A stretch of 64,000 nt of DNA from Desulfovibrionaceae bacterium (GTDB lineage Bacteria; Desulfobacterota; Desulfovibrionia; Desulfovibrionales; Desulfovibrionaceae): assembly GCA_031082225.1 (NCBI GenBank), contig JAVHLG010000011.1:16737-80736 (forward strand), given 5' to 3'. The notes beneath the pieces were generated by a model. It was not told the origin of the DNA, searched no databases, and saw only the letters and a program-made list of their open reading frames with translations. Position 1 is the stretch's first letter; each line of letters begins with the position of its first letter. Below are positions 8,866 through 18,373 of this stretch, one piece after another. The position numbers and the translations under genes are program-made.

Positions 8866-9801
8866 ATGTTCAACGACTCCGTCATCATGCTGGTCGTCCT
8901 GGCCGTCGTGGTCATCATCCTGTTCGTCAAAACCGCCGTGGTGGTGCCCCAGCGCTCGGAATACGTGGTGGAGCGCCTGGGCAAATACCACAACACCATG
9001 GGGGCCGGGTTCCACATCCTGATCCCCTTCCTGGACAAGATCACCTACCGCCGGTCGCTGAAGGAGGAGGTCATGGACATCCCCTCCCAGACCTGCATCA
9101 CCAAGGACAACGTGGCCGTGTCCATCGACGGGGTGCTCTACCTCCAGGTCATCGACTCCAAGCTGTCGGCCTACGGCATCGAAAACTACTACGTGGCCGC
9201 CTCGCAACTGGCCCAGACCTCCCTGCGCTCGGCCATCGGCAAGATCGACCTGGACAAGACCTTCGAGGAACGCGAGACCATCAACCGCCAGGTCATCGAG
9301 GCCGTGGACGAGGCGGCCCAGAACTGGGGCATCAAGGTCCTGCGCTACGAGATCAAGGACATCGCGCCCCCGGCCTCGGTCATGGAGGCCATGGAGCGCC
9401 AGATGAAGGCCGAACGCGAGAAGCGGGCCGAGATCGCCACCTCCGAGGGCGACCGCCAAGCGCGCATCAACCGGGCCGAGGGCATGCGCCAGGAGGCCAT
9501 TTCCGTGTCCGAGGGCGAAAAGCAAAAGCGCATCAACGAGGCCGAAGGCCGCTCCCTGGAGATCGAACTCCTGGCCAAGGCCACGGCCCAGGGCATCCAG
9601 GCCGTGGCGGCGGCGTTGGCGTCCGACGGCGGGGTGACGGCGGCCAACCTGCGGGTGGCGGAGAAATATCTGTCCGAATTCGGCAACCTGGCCAAGACCG
9701 GAAACACCCTGATCCTCCCCGCCAACCTGGCGGACATCGCCGGGATCGTGGGCACGGCCATGACGGTCATGCAGGACGTGGGCGTCAAAAAGGCCGGATG
9801 A
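8866..9801 (+). CDS. SPFH/Band 7 membrane protein (slipin, QmcA-like)
   Basis: A 311-residue integral membrane scaffold protein. One N-terminal transmembrane segment (IMLVVLAVVVIILFV) precedes the Band 7 domain (about 28-190: VVPQRSEYVVERLGKYH, DIPSQTCITKDNVAVSIDGV, LRSAIGKIDLDKTFEERETI). A charged coiled coil follows (about 185-245: KAEREKRAEIATSEGDRQ, SEGEKQKRINEAEG) and a C-terminal oligomerisation region. The match is strongest to the QmcA/HflK-like paraslipins found next to short NfeD proteins, as here. These form ring or raft assemblies in the inner membrane with roles in membrane quality control. AAAGGAG lies upstream of the ATG. Confidence 0.94.
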   Translation: MFNDSVIMLVVLAVVVIILFVKTAVVVPQRSEYVVERLGKYHNTMGAGFHILIPFLDKITYRRSLKEEVMDIPSQTCITKDNVAVSIDGVLYLQVIDSKLSAYGIENYYVAASQLAQTSLRSAIGKIDLDKTFEERETINRQVIEAVDEAAQNWGIKVLRYEIKDIAPPASVMEAMERQMKAEREKRAEIATSEGDRQARINRAEGMRQEAISVSEGEKQKRINEAEGRSLEIELLAKATAQGIQAVAAALASDGGVTAANLRVAEKYLSEFGNLAKTGNTLILPANLADIAGIVGTAMTVMQDVGVKKAG

Positions 9802-9870
9802 CGGCTAAAGCCCCCTGGTCGGCCGCACCGCGCCAGTATTTTGGGGCCTGACGAACCCGCCAATGGGCAA

Positions 9871-9898
9871 AGGCCCTTGCCTTGCGCGGCAAGGGCCT
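9871..9898 (+). terminator. Strong hairpin downstream of the slipin gene
   Basis: An 11-base perfect stem (AGGCCCTTGCC with GGCAAGGGCCT) closes a six-base loop about 70 bases after the stop. The tail is not T-rich, so termination efficiency is uncertain. Confidence 0.55.
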
Positions 9899-10110
9899 CT
9901 ATCCTGACGTCATAAAAGCACAAGACCGCTCTCCGCGCGCCGCCCATTCGGCCTGCGCCCGACGGGCGAGTCCCCGGAAACGCCCATGCCCACACGAAAC
10001 GCCCGACCGGACCATCCGCCCGCCGAAGACCCCGCCGTACCCGGCCCGGCCGCCGTTTCGCGCCGTGACGCCGCATGCACCGCCCCCCGGGCGTCCCTGG
10101 GAGGTCCGGC

Positions 10111-12804
10111 ATGAGCATAAGCAACCTCGATTCCCTGTTCAAACCCAATTCCGTGGCGGTCATCGGGGCCACGGGCGAGCCCGGACACGTGGGCTCGGTG
10201 ATCATGAAAAACCTTCTGGCCGGGAAATTCCTGGGCCCGGTCATGCCCGTCAACCCCGCCATGGACGCCGTGGCCGGGGTACTGGCCTACAAGTCCGTGG
10301 ACACCATGCCGCTCACCCCGGACCTGGGGGTCATCTGCACCCCGCCGGACACCGCCCCGGAGGCCATCAAGGATCTGGGCAAACGCGGCACCCGGGCCGC
10401 CGTGGTGCTCTCCCCGGGCTACAGCAAGCTGTCGCGGCCGGACAAGAAGACCCTGCAGCAACGCATGGTGGAGGCCGCCGCGCCCTACGGGGTGCGCATC
10501 CTGGGCCCCAGCGGCCTGGGGCTCATCATCCCCGGCATCGGGCTCAACTGCTCCCTGTCCCCCACCGACGCCAAACCAGGCCGCATCGCGTTTATTTCCC
10601 AGTCCGCGTCGCTTTTTACCGCCGTCCTGGACTGGGCCGGGACCAAGGGCATCGGCTTTTCCTACCTCGTCTCCCTGGGCGACCGGGCCGACCTCAAATA
10701 CGGCGACATCATCGACTACCTAAGCTCCGACCCCAACACCCGCTCCATCCTGCTCTATGTGGAGTCCGTGACCGACGCCCGGTCGTTTATGAGCGCCTCC
10801 CGGGCGGCGGCCCGCAACAAGCCCGTGTTGGTCATCAAGCCCGGCCGAAAACTCTGGACGGTGCATCCTCCCGGACCGGAGGAAGGCCTGGACGAGGTCT
10901 ACGACGAGGCCTTCCGCCGGGCGGGCATGCTGCGGGTGTTCGAGATCGACGCCCTGTTCGACGCGGCCCAGACCCTGGCCCGTTCACGGCCGCTTCGCGG
11001 CGACAGGCTGGCCATTTTGACCAACGGCGGCAGCGTGGGCATGATGGCCGCCGACACGCTGTTGGCCGGGGGCGGCAAGCTGGCGGAATTTTCCGACGAG
11101 ACCCGGACCGCCCTGGACGGGGTGCTCGGCCCCAACTGGCTGCGCGACAGCATCATCGACATGGGCTTCGACGCCGAGGCCGGGCGCTATGAAAAGGCCC
11201 TGCGCATCCTGTTGAAGGAGCCGGGCGTCAACGCCATCCTGATCATCCACGTGCCCTTCGCCACGGTGCCCGGGGTGGAGGCGGCCAAGGCCGCGGCCAC
11301 GGTCCTGGGGAAATCCAGCCGCACGGTCCTGGCCTGCTTCATGGGCTTCGACCAGTCCGGCGAGGAGGTGCGCCTGCTGACGGCGGCCGGCATCCCCACC
11401 TACGAGACCCCGGACAAGGCCGTGGGGGCCTTTGTGCATCTGGTGCGGCACCGCCGCAACCAGGAACTGCTCATGGAGATGCCCGCCTCCCTGCCCACGG
11501 AGTTCTACCCCGACCCGGACGCGGCCAAGGCCGTGGTCGCGGCGGCCCTGGCCGCAGGCCGCGAGGACTTGAGCGAACCCGAGGCCAAGGCCGTGCTGGC
11601 CGCCTACGGGGTTCCGGCCATCGCCTCCCGGATGGCCGCCGACGCCGCCGATGCCGTGACCCAGGCCGGTCTGCTGGGCTATCCCGTGGCCATCAAGATT
11701 ACCTCGCCGGACATCCCCCAGCCCTTTGACGTGGGCGGCATCGCCCTGGACCTGGAGACCCCCCAGGCCGTGCGGGAATCCGCCGAGGCCATGCTGGCAA
11801 GGGTGGCCCGGATCAGGCCCCAGGCCCAGGTGACGGGCTTTATCGTGCAGGAGATGGGACGGCGGGTGGGGGCCAGGGAGCTTTTCATCAAGGCCCGGGT
11901 GGACCCGGTGTTCGGGCCCTACGTGGTCTTCGGCCAGGGGGGCCTGGCCGGGCGGGCCACCCAGGACGCGGCCGTGGCCCTGCCGCCCTTAAACATGTCC
12001 CTGGCACGGGATCTCATCTTCCGCACCCGGGTGGCCGCCGCCCTGGCGGGCACCGAGGCCGATGCCGGGGCGGACCTGGACGCCATCTGCCTGACCCTGG
12101 TCCAGGTGGCCCAGATCATCACCGACGTGGACCGCATCAGCGCCATCGACGTCAATCCGCTTTTGGCCGACGAAAAGGGCGTCCTGGTCCTGGGGGCCCG
12201 GATTCTGGCCGACGCCTCGCGCGAGCCCGACCCCCACCGGCTGGCCATCCGGCCCTATCCGAGGGAACTGGAGGAATGCACGGTCTTAAAGACCGGACGC
12301 AAGGTGCTGCTCCGCCCCATCCGGCCCGAGGACGAACCGGCCCATTTCGAATTCTTCAAGCGGCTGTCGCCCGAGGATCTGCGTTTTCGCTTTTTCGGCG
12401 TGGTGCGGGAGCTGTCGCACATGGAGATGGCCCGGCTCACCCAGATCGACTACGAGCGGGAGATGGCCTTTATCGCCACGGCCGAGGACGAATCCGGCAA
12501 GCCCGAAACCCTGGGCGTGGTGCGGGCCTCCACCCAGCCCGACAATTCCTCGGCCGAATTCGCCATCATCGTGCGTTCGGACCAAAAGGGCGCGGGTCTG
12601 GGCCGCATGCTCATGGAAAAAATGATCCGCTACTGCCGCGAACGCGGCACGAAGGTGCTGTGCGGCCAGGCCCTTCTGGAAAACGGCGGCATGCAGGGTC
12701 TGGCCCACAAGCTGGGGTTCGACGTGTCCAAAAACTTCGACGAGGAAGTGGCCGAGATGCGCCTGGACCTTCAGGCCCCCACGCCAAGCTTGCCCAAGAC
12801 CTGA
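10111..12804 (+). CDS. NDP-forming acyl-CoA synthetase fused to GNAT acetyltransferase (Pat-like)
   Basis: An 897-residue fusion. The CoA-binding domain is at about 10-130 (SVAVIGATGEPGHVGSVI), the succinyl-CoA-ligase-like part at about 150-460 (AFISQSASLFTAVLDWA, ILTNGGSVGMMAAD), an ATP-grasp domain at about 475-710 (PVAIKITSPDIPQPFDVGG, DVNPL) and a GNAT domain at about 730-885 (VLLRPIRPEDEPAHFEFF, KGAGLGRMLMEKMI). The same architecture is found in PatZ/Pat lysine acetyltransferases that inactivate acetyl-CoA synthetase. In ADP-forming acetyl-CoA synthetases a histidine near residue 257 carries the phosphate; PatZ lost it. Here His252 (TVHPPG) lies at that place, so ligase activity cannot be ruled out. 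GGAGG precedes the ATG. Its 3' end overlaps the convergent receiver gene by 34 bases. Confidence 0.9.
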   Translation: MSISNLDSLFKPNSVAVIGATGEPGHVGSVIMKNLLAGKFLGPVMPVNPAMDAVAGVLAYKSVDTMPLTPDLGVICTPPDTAPEAIKDLGKRGTRAAVVLSPGYSKLSRPDKKTLQQRMVEAAAPYGVRILGPSGLGLIIPGIGLNCSLSPTDAKPGRIAFISQSASLFTAVLDWAGTKGIGFSYLVSLGDRADLKYGDIIDYLSSDPNTRSILLYVESVTDARSFMSASRAAARNKPVLVIKPGRKLWTVHPPGPEEGLDEVYDEAFRRAGMLRVFEIDALFDAAQTLARSRPLRGDRLAILTNGGSVGMMAADTLLAGGGKLAEFSDETRTALDGVLGPNWLRDSIIDMGFDAEAGRYEKALRILLKEPGVNAILIIHVPFATVPGVEAAKAAATVLGKSSRTVLACFMGFDQSGEEVRLLTAAGIPTYETPDKAVGAFVHLVRHRRNQELLMEMPASLPTEFYPDPDAAKAVVAAALAAGREDLSEPEAKAVLAAYGVPAIASRMAADAADAVTQAGLLGYPVAIKITSPDIPQPFDVGGIALDLETPQAVRESAEAMLARVARIRPQAQVTGFIVQEMGRRVGARELFIKARVDPVFGPYVVFGQGGLAGRATQDAAVALPPLNMSLARDLIFRTRVAAALAGTEADAGADLDAICLTLVQVAQIITDVDRISAIDVNPLLADEKGVLVLGARILADASREPDPHRLAIRPYPRELEECTVLKTGRKVLLRPIRPEDEPAHFEFFKRLSPEDLRFRFFGVVRELSHMEMARLTQIDYEREMAFIATAEDESGKPETLGVVRASTQPDNSSAEFAIIVRSDQKGAGLGRMLMEKMIRYCRERGTKVLCGQALLENGGMQGLAHKLGFDVSKNFDEEVAEMRLDLQAPTPSLPKT

Positions 12805-13169
12805 AACAGGTGGTCGCGGTCAATGGGCTTGGGCACGTAGGCCGTGGCCCCGCCGCGATAAAACGCCTCCACCACGTTTTTGGGGTCGGACAGGGCGGTG
12901 ATCATCACCACCTTGGTCTCCCCGCCCTGGCCCGCTTCTGCGGAGGATTCCAGCCGCCGTATCCGGCGCAGCACCTCCTGCCCGTCCATGCGCGGCAAAA
13001 GGATGTCCAGGCAGACCAGATCGTAGGGTTCCTTCCGGGAAAAGGCCTGTTCGAAAACCGCAAGCCCCTCCTCGCCGTCGGCGGCCAGGTCGCACTGTCC
13101 GAATTCGGACAGGATGGCATGTAAAACGCCCCGGCTGGTCGCATCGTCTTCCACCACCAAAATCTTCAT
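12771..13169 (-). CDS. Single-domain response regulator (CheY-like)
   Basis: A 132-residue receiver with no output domain: the acidic pair in ILVVEDDAT, the phospho-acceptor Asp in LVCLDILLPRMDG, the Thr/Ser position in VVMITALSD and the lysine in YVPKPI. It is the last gene of the minus-strand chemosensory operon, 43 bases after cheA, so CheA is its likely phosphodonor. The ATG has GGAG upstream. It may act as CheY on flagellar motors or as a phosphate sink. Its stop lies inside the 3' end of the convergent acyl-CoA synthetase gene. Confidence 0.92.
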   Translation of the reverse strand: MKILVVEDDATSRGVLHAILSEFGQCDLAADGEEGLAVFEQAFSRKEPYDLVCLDILLPRMDGQEVLRRIRRLESSAEAGQGGETKVVMITALSDPKNVVEAFYRGGATAYVPKPIDRDHLFQVLGKLGVGA

Positions 13170-13212
13170 GCACCACTCCTGCCCGTGCAGCCACTGCGTG
13201 GCCAACACAAAT

Positions 13213-15279
13213 TCACCCCGCCGTCGCGGCGTGGGTCGCCGCAAAATCGACCAGACGCGGCACATCCAGGATGAGCGAGATGCTTCCGTCGCCGTTGATG
13301 GTCGTACCGGTAACAAAATTGACGTTTTTATACATTTCGTCAAGGCTCTTTATCACGGCCTGCTGCCTCCCGACAACCCGGTCCACGGCCAATCCGACCT
13401 CCACGCCGTCCACCTCGGCCACCACCACCCGCTCGAAGTCGGGCCGCTTTTCGCAAATGCCGAACAGCGACCGCAGGCTCACGCACGGCATCATTTTGCC
13501 CATTCGCTCGATGATGTCCACGGTTTTCCGGTTCTCTCCGGGAACCCGCTCCTGGAAGCCGCGCAGGGCCGTGAGCGGCACGATGTAGGAGCCCTGGCCG
13601 ATGACCACGCAGAAGCCGTCGATGATGGCCAGGGTCAGGGGCAGGCGGATGGTCAGGGAGGTTCCCTTGCCCGGCTCGCTGTCGATGTCCACGGACCCGC
13701 GCAGGGCCTCCAGGGCCCGCTTGACCACGTCCATGCCCACGCCCCGTCCCGAGAGGTCGGAGACGGCCTCGGCCGTGGAAAACCCCGGCTCGAAGATGAG
13801 GTTGAAAATCTCCCTCCGGTCGGGATCGGCGTCCGGGGCCAAAAGGCCCTTGGCCTGGGCGCTGCGTTTGATTTTTTCCGGGTCCAGGCCCCGGCCGTCG
13901 TCGCAGACCCGCAGCACCACCTCGCCGCCCACGTGTCCGGCCCACAGGCGCACCGCGCCCCGCCGGGGCTTGCCCGCCCGCTCCCGGTCCTCCCCGGATT
14001 CGATGCCATGGTCCAGGCTGTTGCGCAGGATATGCACCAGGGGATCCTTGAGGCGGTCGATGACCGTCTTGTCCATCTCCGTGTCCCCGCCCTCGGCCAC
14101 GAAGTCCACGTCCTTGCCGAGCGAGACGCTCACGTCGTGCACCAGGCGGCGCAGGTTGCCGTACACCGTGCCGATGGGCAACATGCGCAGGCCCAGGGCG
14201 TTGTCGCGCATCTCGTCCGTGAGGCGCTCCAGATCCTCGGCGATCTGGGCCAGGCTGGAGCGGTCCAGGGCCTGGTTCACGGCCTGGGACAGGCGGGACT
14301 GGATGATGACCATCTCCCCCACCATGGTCACCAGCCGGTCCAGACGTCCCGAGTCCACCCGGATGCTGGAGGTTCCCGGGGTGTGGGACACGGCCTCCCT
14401 CGGCTTGCCCGCCCCGCGCATGGCCAGCTTGTCCAATAAGAAACCGCGCAACAGCCCGGGCAGGGCGATCACGTCGTGGGCCGGATCCCGGGCGATCCCG
14501 GCCAGATGCTCCAGGTCGCCGCCCCGGGGGCGGCCCTCGCCGATCCTCTCCAGACGGAGGGCATCCCCGTCGTCCACAAAGAGAAACACCGCCCGGATGG
14601 CCTCCTCCCCCTGATCCGTGACCAGGATCACGTCAAAAAAGCCGTGAGGCGTTTCCGGGTCGTAGTCCTCCAGGGGCTCGTCCGTGCCCTGGTGGTAGAC
14701 CACGGCGTGCTCCCCCAGGCCCGTCAGTTCCTCCACCAGACTCAACGGGTCGCACCCGGTGGTGAAGCTGTCGGCGGCCGGACGGTAGCGGACCCAATAG
14801 GTGGCGACCGGCCCCCCCTCCTGCCCCTCCCGTTCTTTGCCCGCCGCCCCGGCCCTGGCCCTGGCCCTGGCCGGAAGGTCCGGGGCAGGCTGGCCGGGCA
14901 TGCCGGGCGCCCCGGCCAGCCTGGCCAGGATGGCGTCCGAGGCCGGGACCAGGCCGCCTCCGTCGGGACTGACGTCCAGCAGGGCCTCAATGTGGTCCTT
15001 GGCCGCAAGCCCCAGGCGCAAAAGCTCCGGGGAAAGCGGCAGTTCACCGCTGCGGGCCTTGTCGAAGGCGGTCTCCAGGTCGTGGGTGAAGCGGGCGATC
15101 TCCGTGAACCCGAACATGGCCCCGGAGCCCTTTATGGTGTGCAGGTTGCGGAACACCCGGGCCACGCTCGGGGCATGGCCCGGATCGGATTCGAGTTCGA
15201 GCAGGGCCTCTTCCAGCTTGGCCAACAGTTCCCGGGCCTCTTCCAGAAAGGTCTGGGCCGGATCGTTTTCCAGCATCAT
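13213..15279 (-). CDS. cheA: Chemotaxis histidine kinase CheA
   Basis: A 688-residue CheA. The N-terminal Hpt domain carries the phosphorylated His47 in NLHTIKGSGAMFGF. A long linker (about 130-340) contains low-complexity Ala/Arg/Gly and a separate folded block around residues 160-250 that is not a standard P1 or P2 domain. It is followed by the dimerisation domain (RLDRLVTMVGEMVIIQSRL), the ATPase domain (HILRNSLDHGIES, CDDGRGLD, GRGVGMDVVK) and the CheW-like P5 domain. No receiver is attached. Two tandem ATGs at 15279 and 15276 overlap the STAS stop; either could start translation. It couples the adjacent receptor and CheW to the downstream receiver. No cheR or cheB is present in the operon. 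Confidence 0.95.
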   Translation of the reverse strand: MMLENDPAQTFLEEARELLAKLEEALLELESDPGHAPSVARVFRNLHTIKGSGAMFGFTEIARFTHDLETAFDKARSGELPLSPELLRLGLAAKDHIEALLDVSPDGGGLVPASDAILARLAGAPGMPGQPAPDLPARARARAGAAGKEREGQEGGPVATYWVRYRPAADSFTTGCDPLSLVEELTGLGEHAVVYHQGTDEPLEDYDPETPHGFFDVILVTDQGEEAIRAVFLFVDDGDALRLERIGEGRPRGGDLEHLAGIARDPAHDVIALPGLLRGFLLDKLAMRGAGKPREAVSHTPGTSSIRVDSGRLDRLVTMVGEMVIIQSRLSQAVNQALDRSSLAQIAEDLERLTDEMRDNALGLRMLPIGTVYGNLRRLVHDVSVSLGKDVDFVAEGGDTEMDKTVIDRLKDPLVHILRNSLDHGIESGEDRERAGKPRRGAVRLWAGHVGGEVVLRVCDDGRGLDPEKIKRSAQAKGLLAPDADPDRREIFNLIFEPGFSTAEAVSDLSGRGVGMDVVKRALEALRGSVDIDSEPGKGTSLTIRLPLTLAIIDGFCVVIGQGSYIVPLTALRGFQERVPGENRKTVDIIERMGKMMPCVSLRSLFGICEKRPDFERVVVAEVDGVEVGLAVDRVVGRQQAVIKSLDEMYKNVNFVTGTTINGDGSISLILDVPRLVDFAATHAATAG

Positions 15280-15584
15280 GACGCGTCCTTGGCGTTTCCT
15301 AAGGTCTGGCCCCGCCCCCCGGCGGGGCGCGATGCGGAAATCCCCGTCCATTCGGCCGCCGGGGCCAGATGCCCGGGGATGTCGGACAAAATGACCAGTT
15401 CCACGCCCCGGTTCAGAAATCCCTGGCGTGCGGCCCGCAGCAGTTCGAAAAGGGACAGGTCGGCCCTGGTGACCCCTGAAAGGCTCACCTGGGTGCGCTC
15501 CCCCTGGTCCAGGGCGTTTTGCAACAGGTCTTTGATGGCCCGGGCCGCAGCCACGGTGCAGTCGCCGTCGAGATCAATGCGCAT
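15276..15584 (-). CDS. STAS-domain protein (anti-sigma antagonist type)
   Basis: A 102-residue single STAS domain: MRIDLDGDCTVAAARAIKDL, then the region around VSLSGVTRADLSLFELLRAA where phosphorylatable STAS proteins carry Ser/Thr, and GVELVILSDIPGHL. It sits between cheW and cheA with translational overlap into cheA (ATGA). STAS proteins occur in some deltaproteobacterial chemosensory operons, where they may modulate the array or a linked phosphatase/kinase pair. The ATG has a GGGGGG site about 10 bases upstream; a longer reading would use a low-complexity Pro/Arg sequence with no conservation. Confidence 0.82.
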   Translation of the reverse strand: MRIDLDGDCTVAAARAIKDLLQNALDQGERTQVSLSGVTRADLSLFELLRAARQGFLNRGVELVILSDIPGHLAPAAEWTGISASRPAGGRGQTLGNAKDAS

Positions 15585-15719
15585 AAAACGTCCCCCCGTA
15601 AGCGGCCGCCGCGCGGCCGGGGGACTCGGGACGCGCCCCGGGCAGGGGCGACGTCCGGGGAGCCCCCCGGGCCTTTTCACGCTGCACGGCCGGTTCCCGT
15701 CTCCCGGGTTTTTCAGGCC

Positions 15720-16262
15720 TTACGCCGTAGGGGCGGCGTCAAAGGGGCCGCCCGCGTCGCCCAAACCCTCGCCGCCCCGGACGTCCAGGCCCTCCAGGGC
15801 CAGAACCTCGTCCGTGGTGAAGACCTTTTCCGCGTCGAGGATGAGCAAAAACCGCTCGCCGTGGCGGGCGATGCCCCGGATGAAATCGGCCTTGACGCCC
15901 GTGCCCATGCGCGGCGGCGGGTCGATCCTGTCGGTCTCGATCTCCAGCACCTCCTTGACGGCGTCGGCGATGGCCCCGATGGCCGCGCTGCCGTCGCCCC
16001 GGGCGATCTCCAGGATCACGATGCGGGTGTTTAACGTCCGCTGCCCGGCGGGCATGCCGAATTTCAGGCGCAGATCCACCACGGGCACGGCGCTGCCGCG
16101 CACGTTGACCACCCCGCGCATGTATTCCGGGGTCTGGGGGATGCGCGTGATCTCGGTCATGTCCAGAATCTCGCGCACGGAATAGATGTCCAGGGCAAAG
16201 TGCTCTTTATCCAGATTCAGCGTCAGGAACCGCTGGGTTCCGCCGCGTTGTTCGTCAGTCAT
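15720..16262 (-). CDS. cheW: Chemotaxis coupling protein CheW
   Basis: A 180-residue CheW adaptor linking receptors to CheA. Seen: FLTLNLDKEHFALDIYSVRE, the family signature region ITRIPQTPEYMRGVVNVRG, AVPVVDLRLKFGMP and DFIRGIARHGERFLLILD. It is somewhat longer than the usual 150-165 residues because of a C-terminal Gly/Ala tail after DEVLALEGLDV. It lies between the receptor gene and the STAS/cheA pair on the same strand, as expected for one chemosensory transcript. Confidence 0.96.
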   Translation of the reverse strand: MTDEQRGGTQRFLTLNLDKEHFALDIYSVREILDMTEITRIPQTPEYMRGVVNVRGSAVPVVDLRLKFGMPAGQRTLNTRIVILEIARGDGSAAIGAIADAVKEVLEIETDRIDPPPRMGTGVKADFIRGIARHGERFLLILDAEKVFTTDEVLALEGLDVRGGEGLGDAGGPFDAAPTA

Positions 16263-16389
16263 GGCCTGCCTCCGGTTTCAGGATGCGATGATCAACCCTG
16301 TGCCAGGGTTTTTCGCCGGCCACAGGGCGTCCGGCGCTGCGCCGACGGTCCGGGGCGGACGCTCATGTGCTCCGTCCAGCCCGGCGTCC

Positions 16390-18183
16390 CTAATACCGGT
16401 CGAAGGCCTGATCGTCGTCATCCCCCTCGGCCGACTCCAGGCGCAGCTTGACCGAAGACCGTCCTGCCGCCGCAGAACGCGTGGGCTGGGCCTGGGCCTT
16501 CCCCCGCCCCCGGGCGGGCGGCGTGTGCGGGATGGCCTTCATGGTCCGGGCGGCATAGGTGTTGTCCGTGGTGAAAAAGGCGATGGAGGCCTGGAGCTGT
16601 TCGGCCTGGGCCGAGAGTTCCTCGGAGGTGGAGGCCAGTTCCTCGGAGGCGGCGGCATTTTGCTGGATGACCTGATCGAGCTGCTGCAGGGCCTTGTTGA
16701 CCTGGGTCGCCCCGGAACTCTGTTCCTGGCTGGCGGCGGCGATCTCCTGCACCAGGTCGGCGGTCTTCTGGATGTCCGGCACCAGCTTTTGCAGAAGCGT
16801 CCCGGCCCGCTCGGCCACGGAGGTGGAGTCGGCCGAAAGCTTGTTGATCTCGGCAGCCGCGCCCTGACTGCGCTCGGCCAGCTTGCGGACCTCGGAGGCC
16901 ACCACGGCGAAGCCCTTGCCGTGCTCCCCGGCCCGGGCGGCCTCAACTGCCGCGTTCAAGGCTAAAAGATCGGTCTGGCGGGCGATTTCCTCAATGATCG
17001 AGATCTTCCCGGCAATGTCCTTCATGGCCGCCACAGTCCTGGTCACGGCCTCGCCGGACTCCTTGGCGTCGCCTGCGGCCTTGGCGGCGATGGACTCGGT
17101 CTGGCGGGCGTTGTCGGCGTTCTGGTTGATGGAGGAGGACATCTGCTCCATGGACGAGGAACACTCCTCCACGGCGGCGGCCTGCTCGGACGCCCCCTGG
17201 GACAGGGTCTCGGAACTGGCGCTCATCTCCTCGCTGCCCGAGGCCACGTTCTCGGCCCCGGCCTGGACCTCGCCCACGATGGCCGTGAGCTTTTGGATCA
17301 TCTCGGCGATGGCCCGCATGAGCGTATCCTTCTCCGAGCGCTCGGCGACCTTGATGCGCAGGTCGCCGTCGGCCAGAAGGCCGAACTTCTGGGCCACGTC
17401 GCCCTCGGCCGCGGCCACGGCGCGCATGGCGTCGGCCAAAACGCCCACCTCGTCCTTCTGGTCGATGGTCAGGGAGGTGCTCAGGTCGCCCTTGGACAGG
17501 GCCATGCCGAAGTCGGCGCACTGTTTGATGCCCTTGGAGATCATGCGCGAGAGCATGAGGCCGATGACGATGCCCAAAAACGCGGCGCAGCCGATGATGG
17601 CGTACATAAAATTTCGCGACTGGCGGTAGACCGCATCGCTCTCTTCGGCTGACTTTTTGGCCATGTCCCTGTTGATCTGGGCCAGTTCGCCCAACAGTTC
17701 GTCCGGAGCGGCCCCGAGCTTGGCCGCCGTACCAAGCATATGGTCAATGGCCCCGTCCTTGTCCCCGGCCAGGGCCAGTTCCGGAATCTTTTTGGCCGAG
17801 GTCCGGTAGGCCTCGAAGGCCTTGTGGAACTTGGCCAGAACCTCCTTCTCCTTTTCCGTCAGGCTTCCCGCGGCGTAATCGTCGAGGGATTTTTTGAGTT
17901 GTACGACGTTCTCCTCAATGCGCTTATTGTAGGCCTCCATCTCGTCCCGGTCCCGGGAGATGACCAGCCGGTAATGGTTTCGGGCGAACTTGATCATCTC
18001 GATGTTGGCCTCGTCGATCTGCAAAATGGGAACGAGGTTGTCGTTGTACAGATCATCGAGCATGCCGTTGATCATGCCCATGTTGGTCACGCCCAGATAT
18101 CCCACTCCGCCCATGAGCAGAAGCAGCAGGATGTAGCTGGATAGAAGCTTCGTGCCGATCTTGAGATTTTTGATCCACTGCAT
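16390..18183 (-). CDS. Methyl-accepting chemotaxis protein
   Basis: A 597-residue transmembrane chemoreceptor. TM1 is at about 13-32 ([20 protein letters not shown]), the periplasmic four-helix-bundle sensor (4HB_MCP type) at about 35-185, TM2 at about 190-212 ([20 protein letters not shown]), then HAMP and a long cytoplasmic signalling domain with the hairpin tip [20 protein letters not shown] and [16 protein letters not shown]. The C-terminus is Arg/Ala-rich and ends QAFDRY with no CheR-binding pentapeptide. ATG 18183 is chosen because AGGAGGG lies eight bases upstream; the alternative two codons earlier is TTG. It is the first gene of the chemosensory operon. Confidence 0.95.
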   Translation of the reverse strand: MQWIKNLKIGTKLLSSYILLLLLMGGVGYLGVTNMGMINGMLDDLYNDNLVPILQIDEANIEMIKFARNHYRLVISRDRDEMEAYNKRIEENVVQLKKSLDDYAAGSLTEKEKEVLAKFHKAFEAYRTSAKKIPELALAGDKDGAIDHMLGTAAKLGAAPDELLGELAQINRDMAKKSAEESDAVYRQSRNFMYAIIGCAAFLGIVIGLMLSRMISKGIKQCADFGMALSKGDLSTSLTIDQKDEVGVLADAMRAVAAAEGDVAQKFGLLADGDLRIKVAERSEKDTLMRAIAEMIQKLTAIVGEVQAGAENVASGSEEMSASSETLSQGASEQAAAVEECSSSMEQMSSSINQNADNARQTESIAAKAAGDAKESGEAVTRTVAAMKDIAGKISIIEEIARQTDLLALNAAVEAARAGEHGKGFAVVASEVRKLAERSQGAAAEINKLSADSTSVAERAGTLLQKLVPDIQKTADLVQEIAAASQEQSSGATQVNKALQQLDQVIQQNAAASEELASTSEELSAQAEQLQASIAFFTTDNTYAARTMKAIPHTPPARGRGKAQAQPTRSAAAGRSSVKLRLESAEGDDDDQAFDRY

Positions 18184-18373
18184 GAACAAACCCTCCTGAC
18201 GTCCTGTGAGCCGCCGACCATGCGGACGGATCTTCCGTTAGGTAGTACATGTACAATCCACACCTCGCCTCGCTGCACACGTCATGGACATCCCTTCATC
18301 TTCGAACATCATCTGCTTTCGTACGGGCGCTTCCTGGCAGGAACATACTCACAACACCGCCGCATTCCTCCTT

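Noticed and set aside
8755..9525. Minus-strand frame of 256 codons opposite the slipin gene
   Set aside because: Low-complexity Gly/His/Leu sequence is typical of the antisense of a GC-rich gene.
13114..16185. Several long plus-strand frames opposite cheA and cheW
   Set aside because: The minus strand carries clear CheA, STAS and CheW motifs; the opposite frames show no domain.
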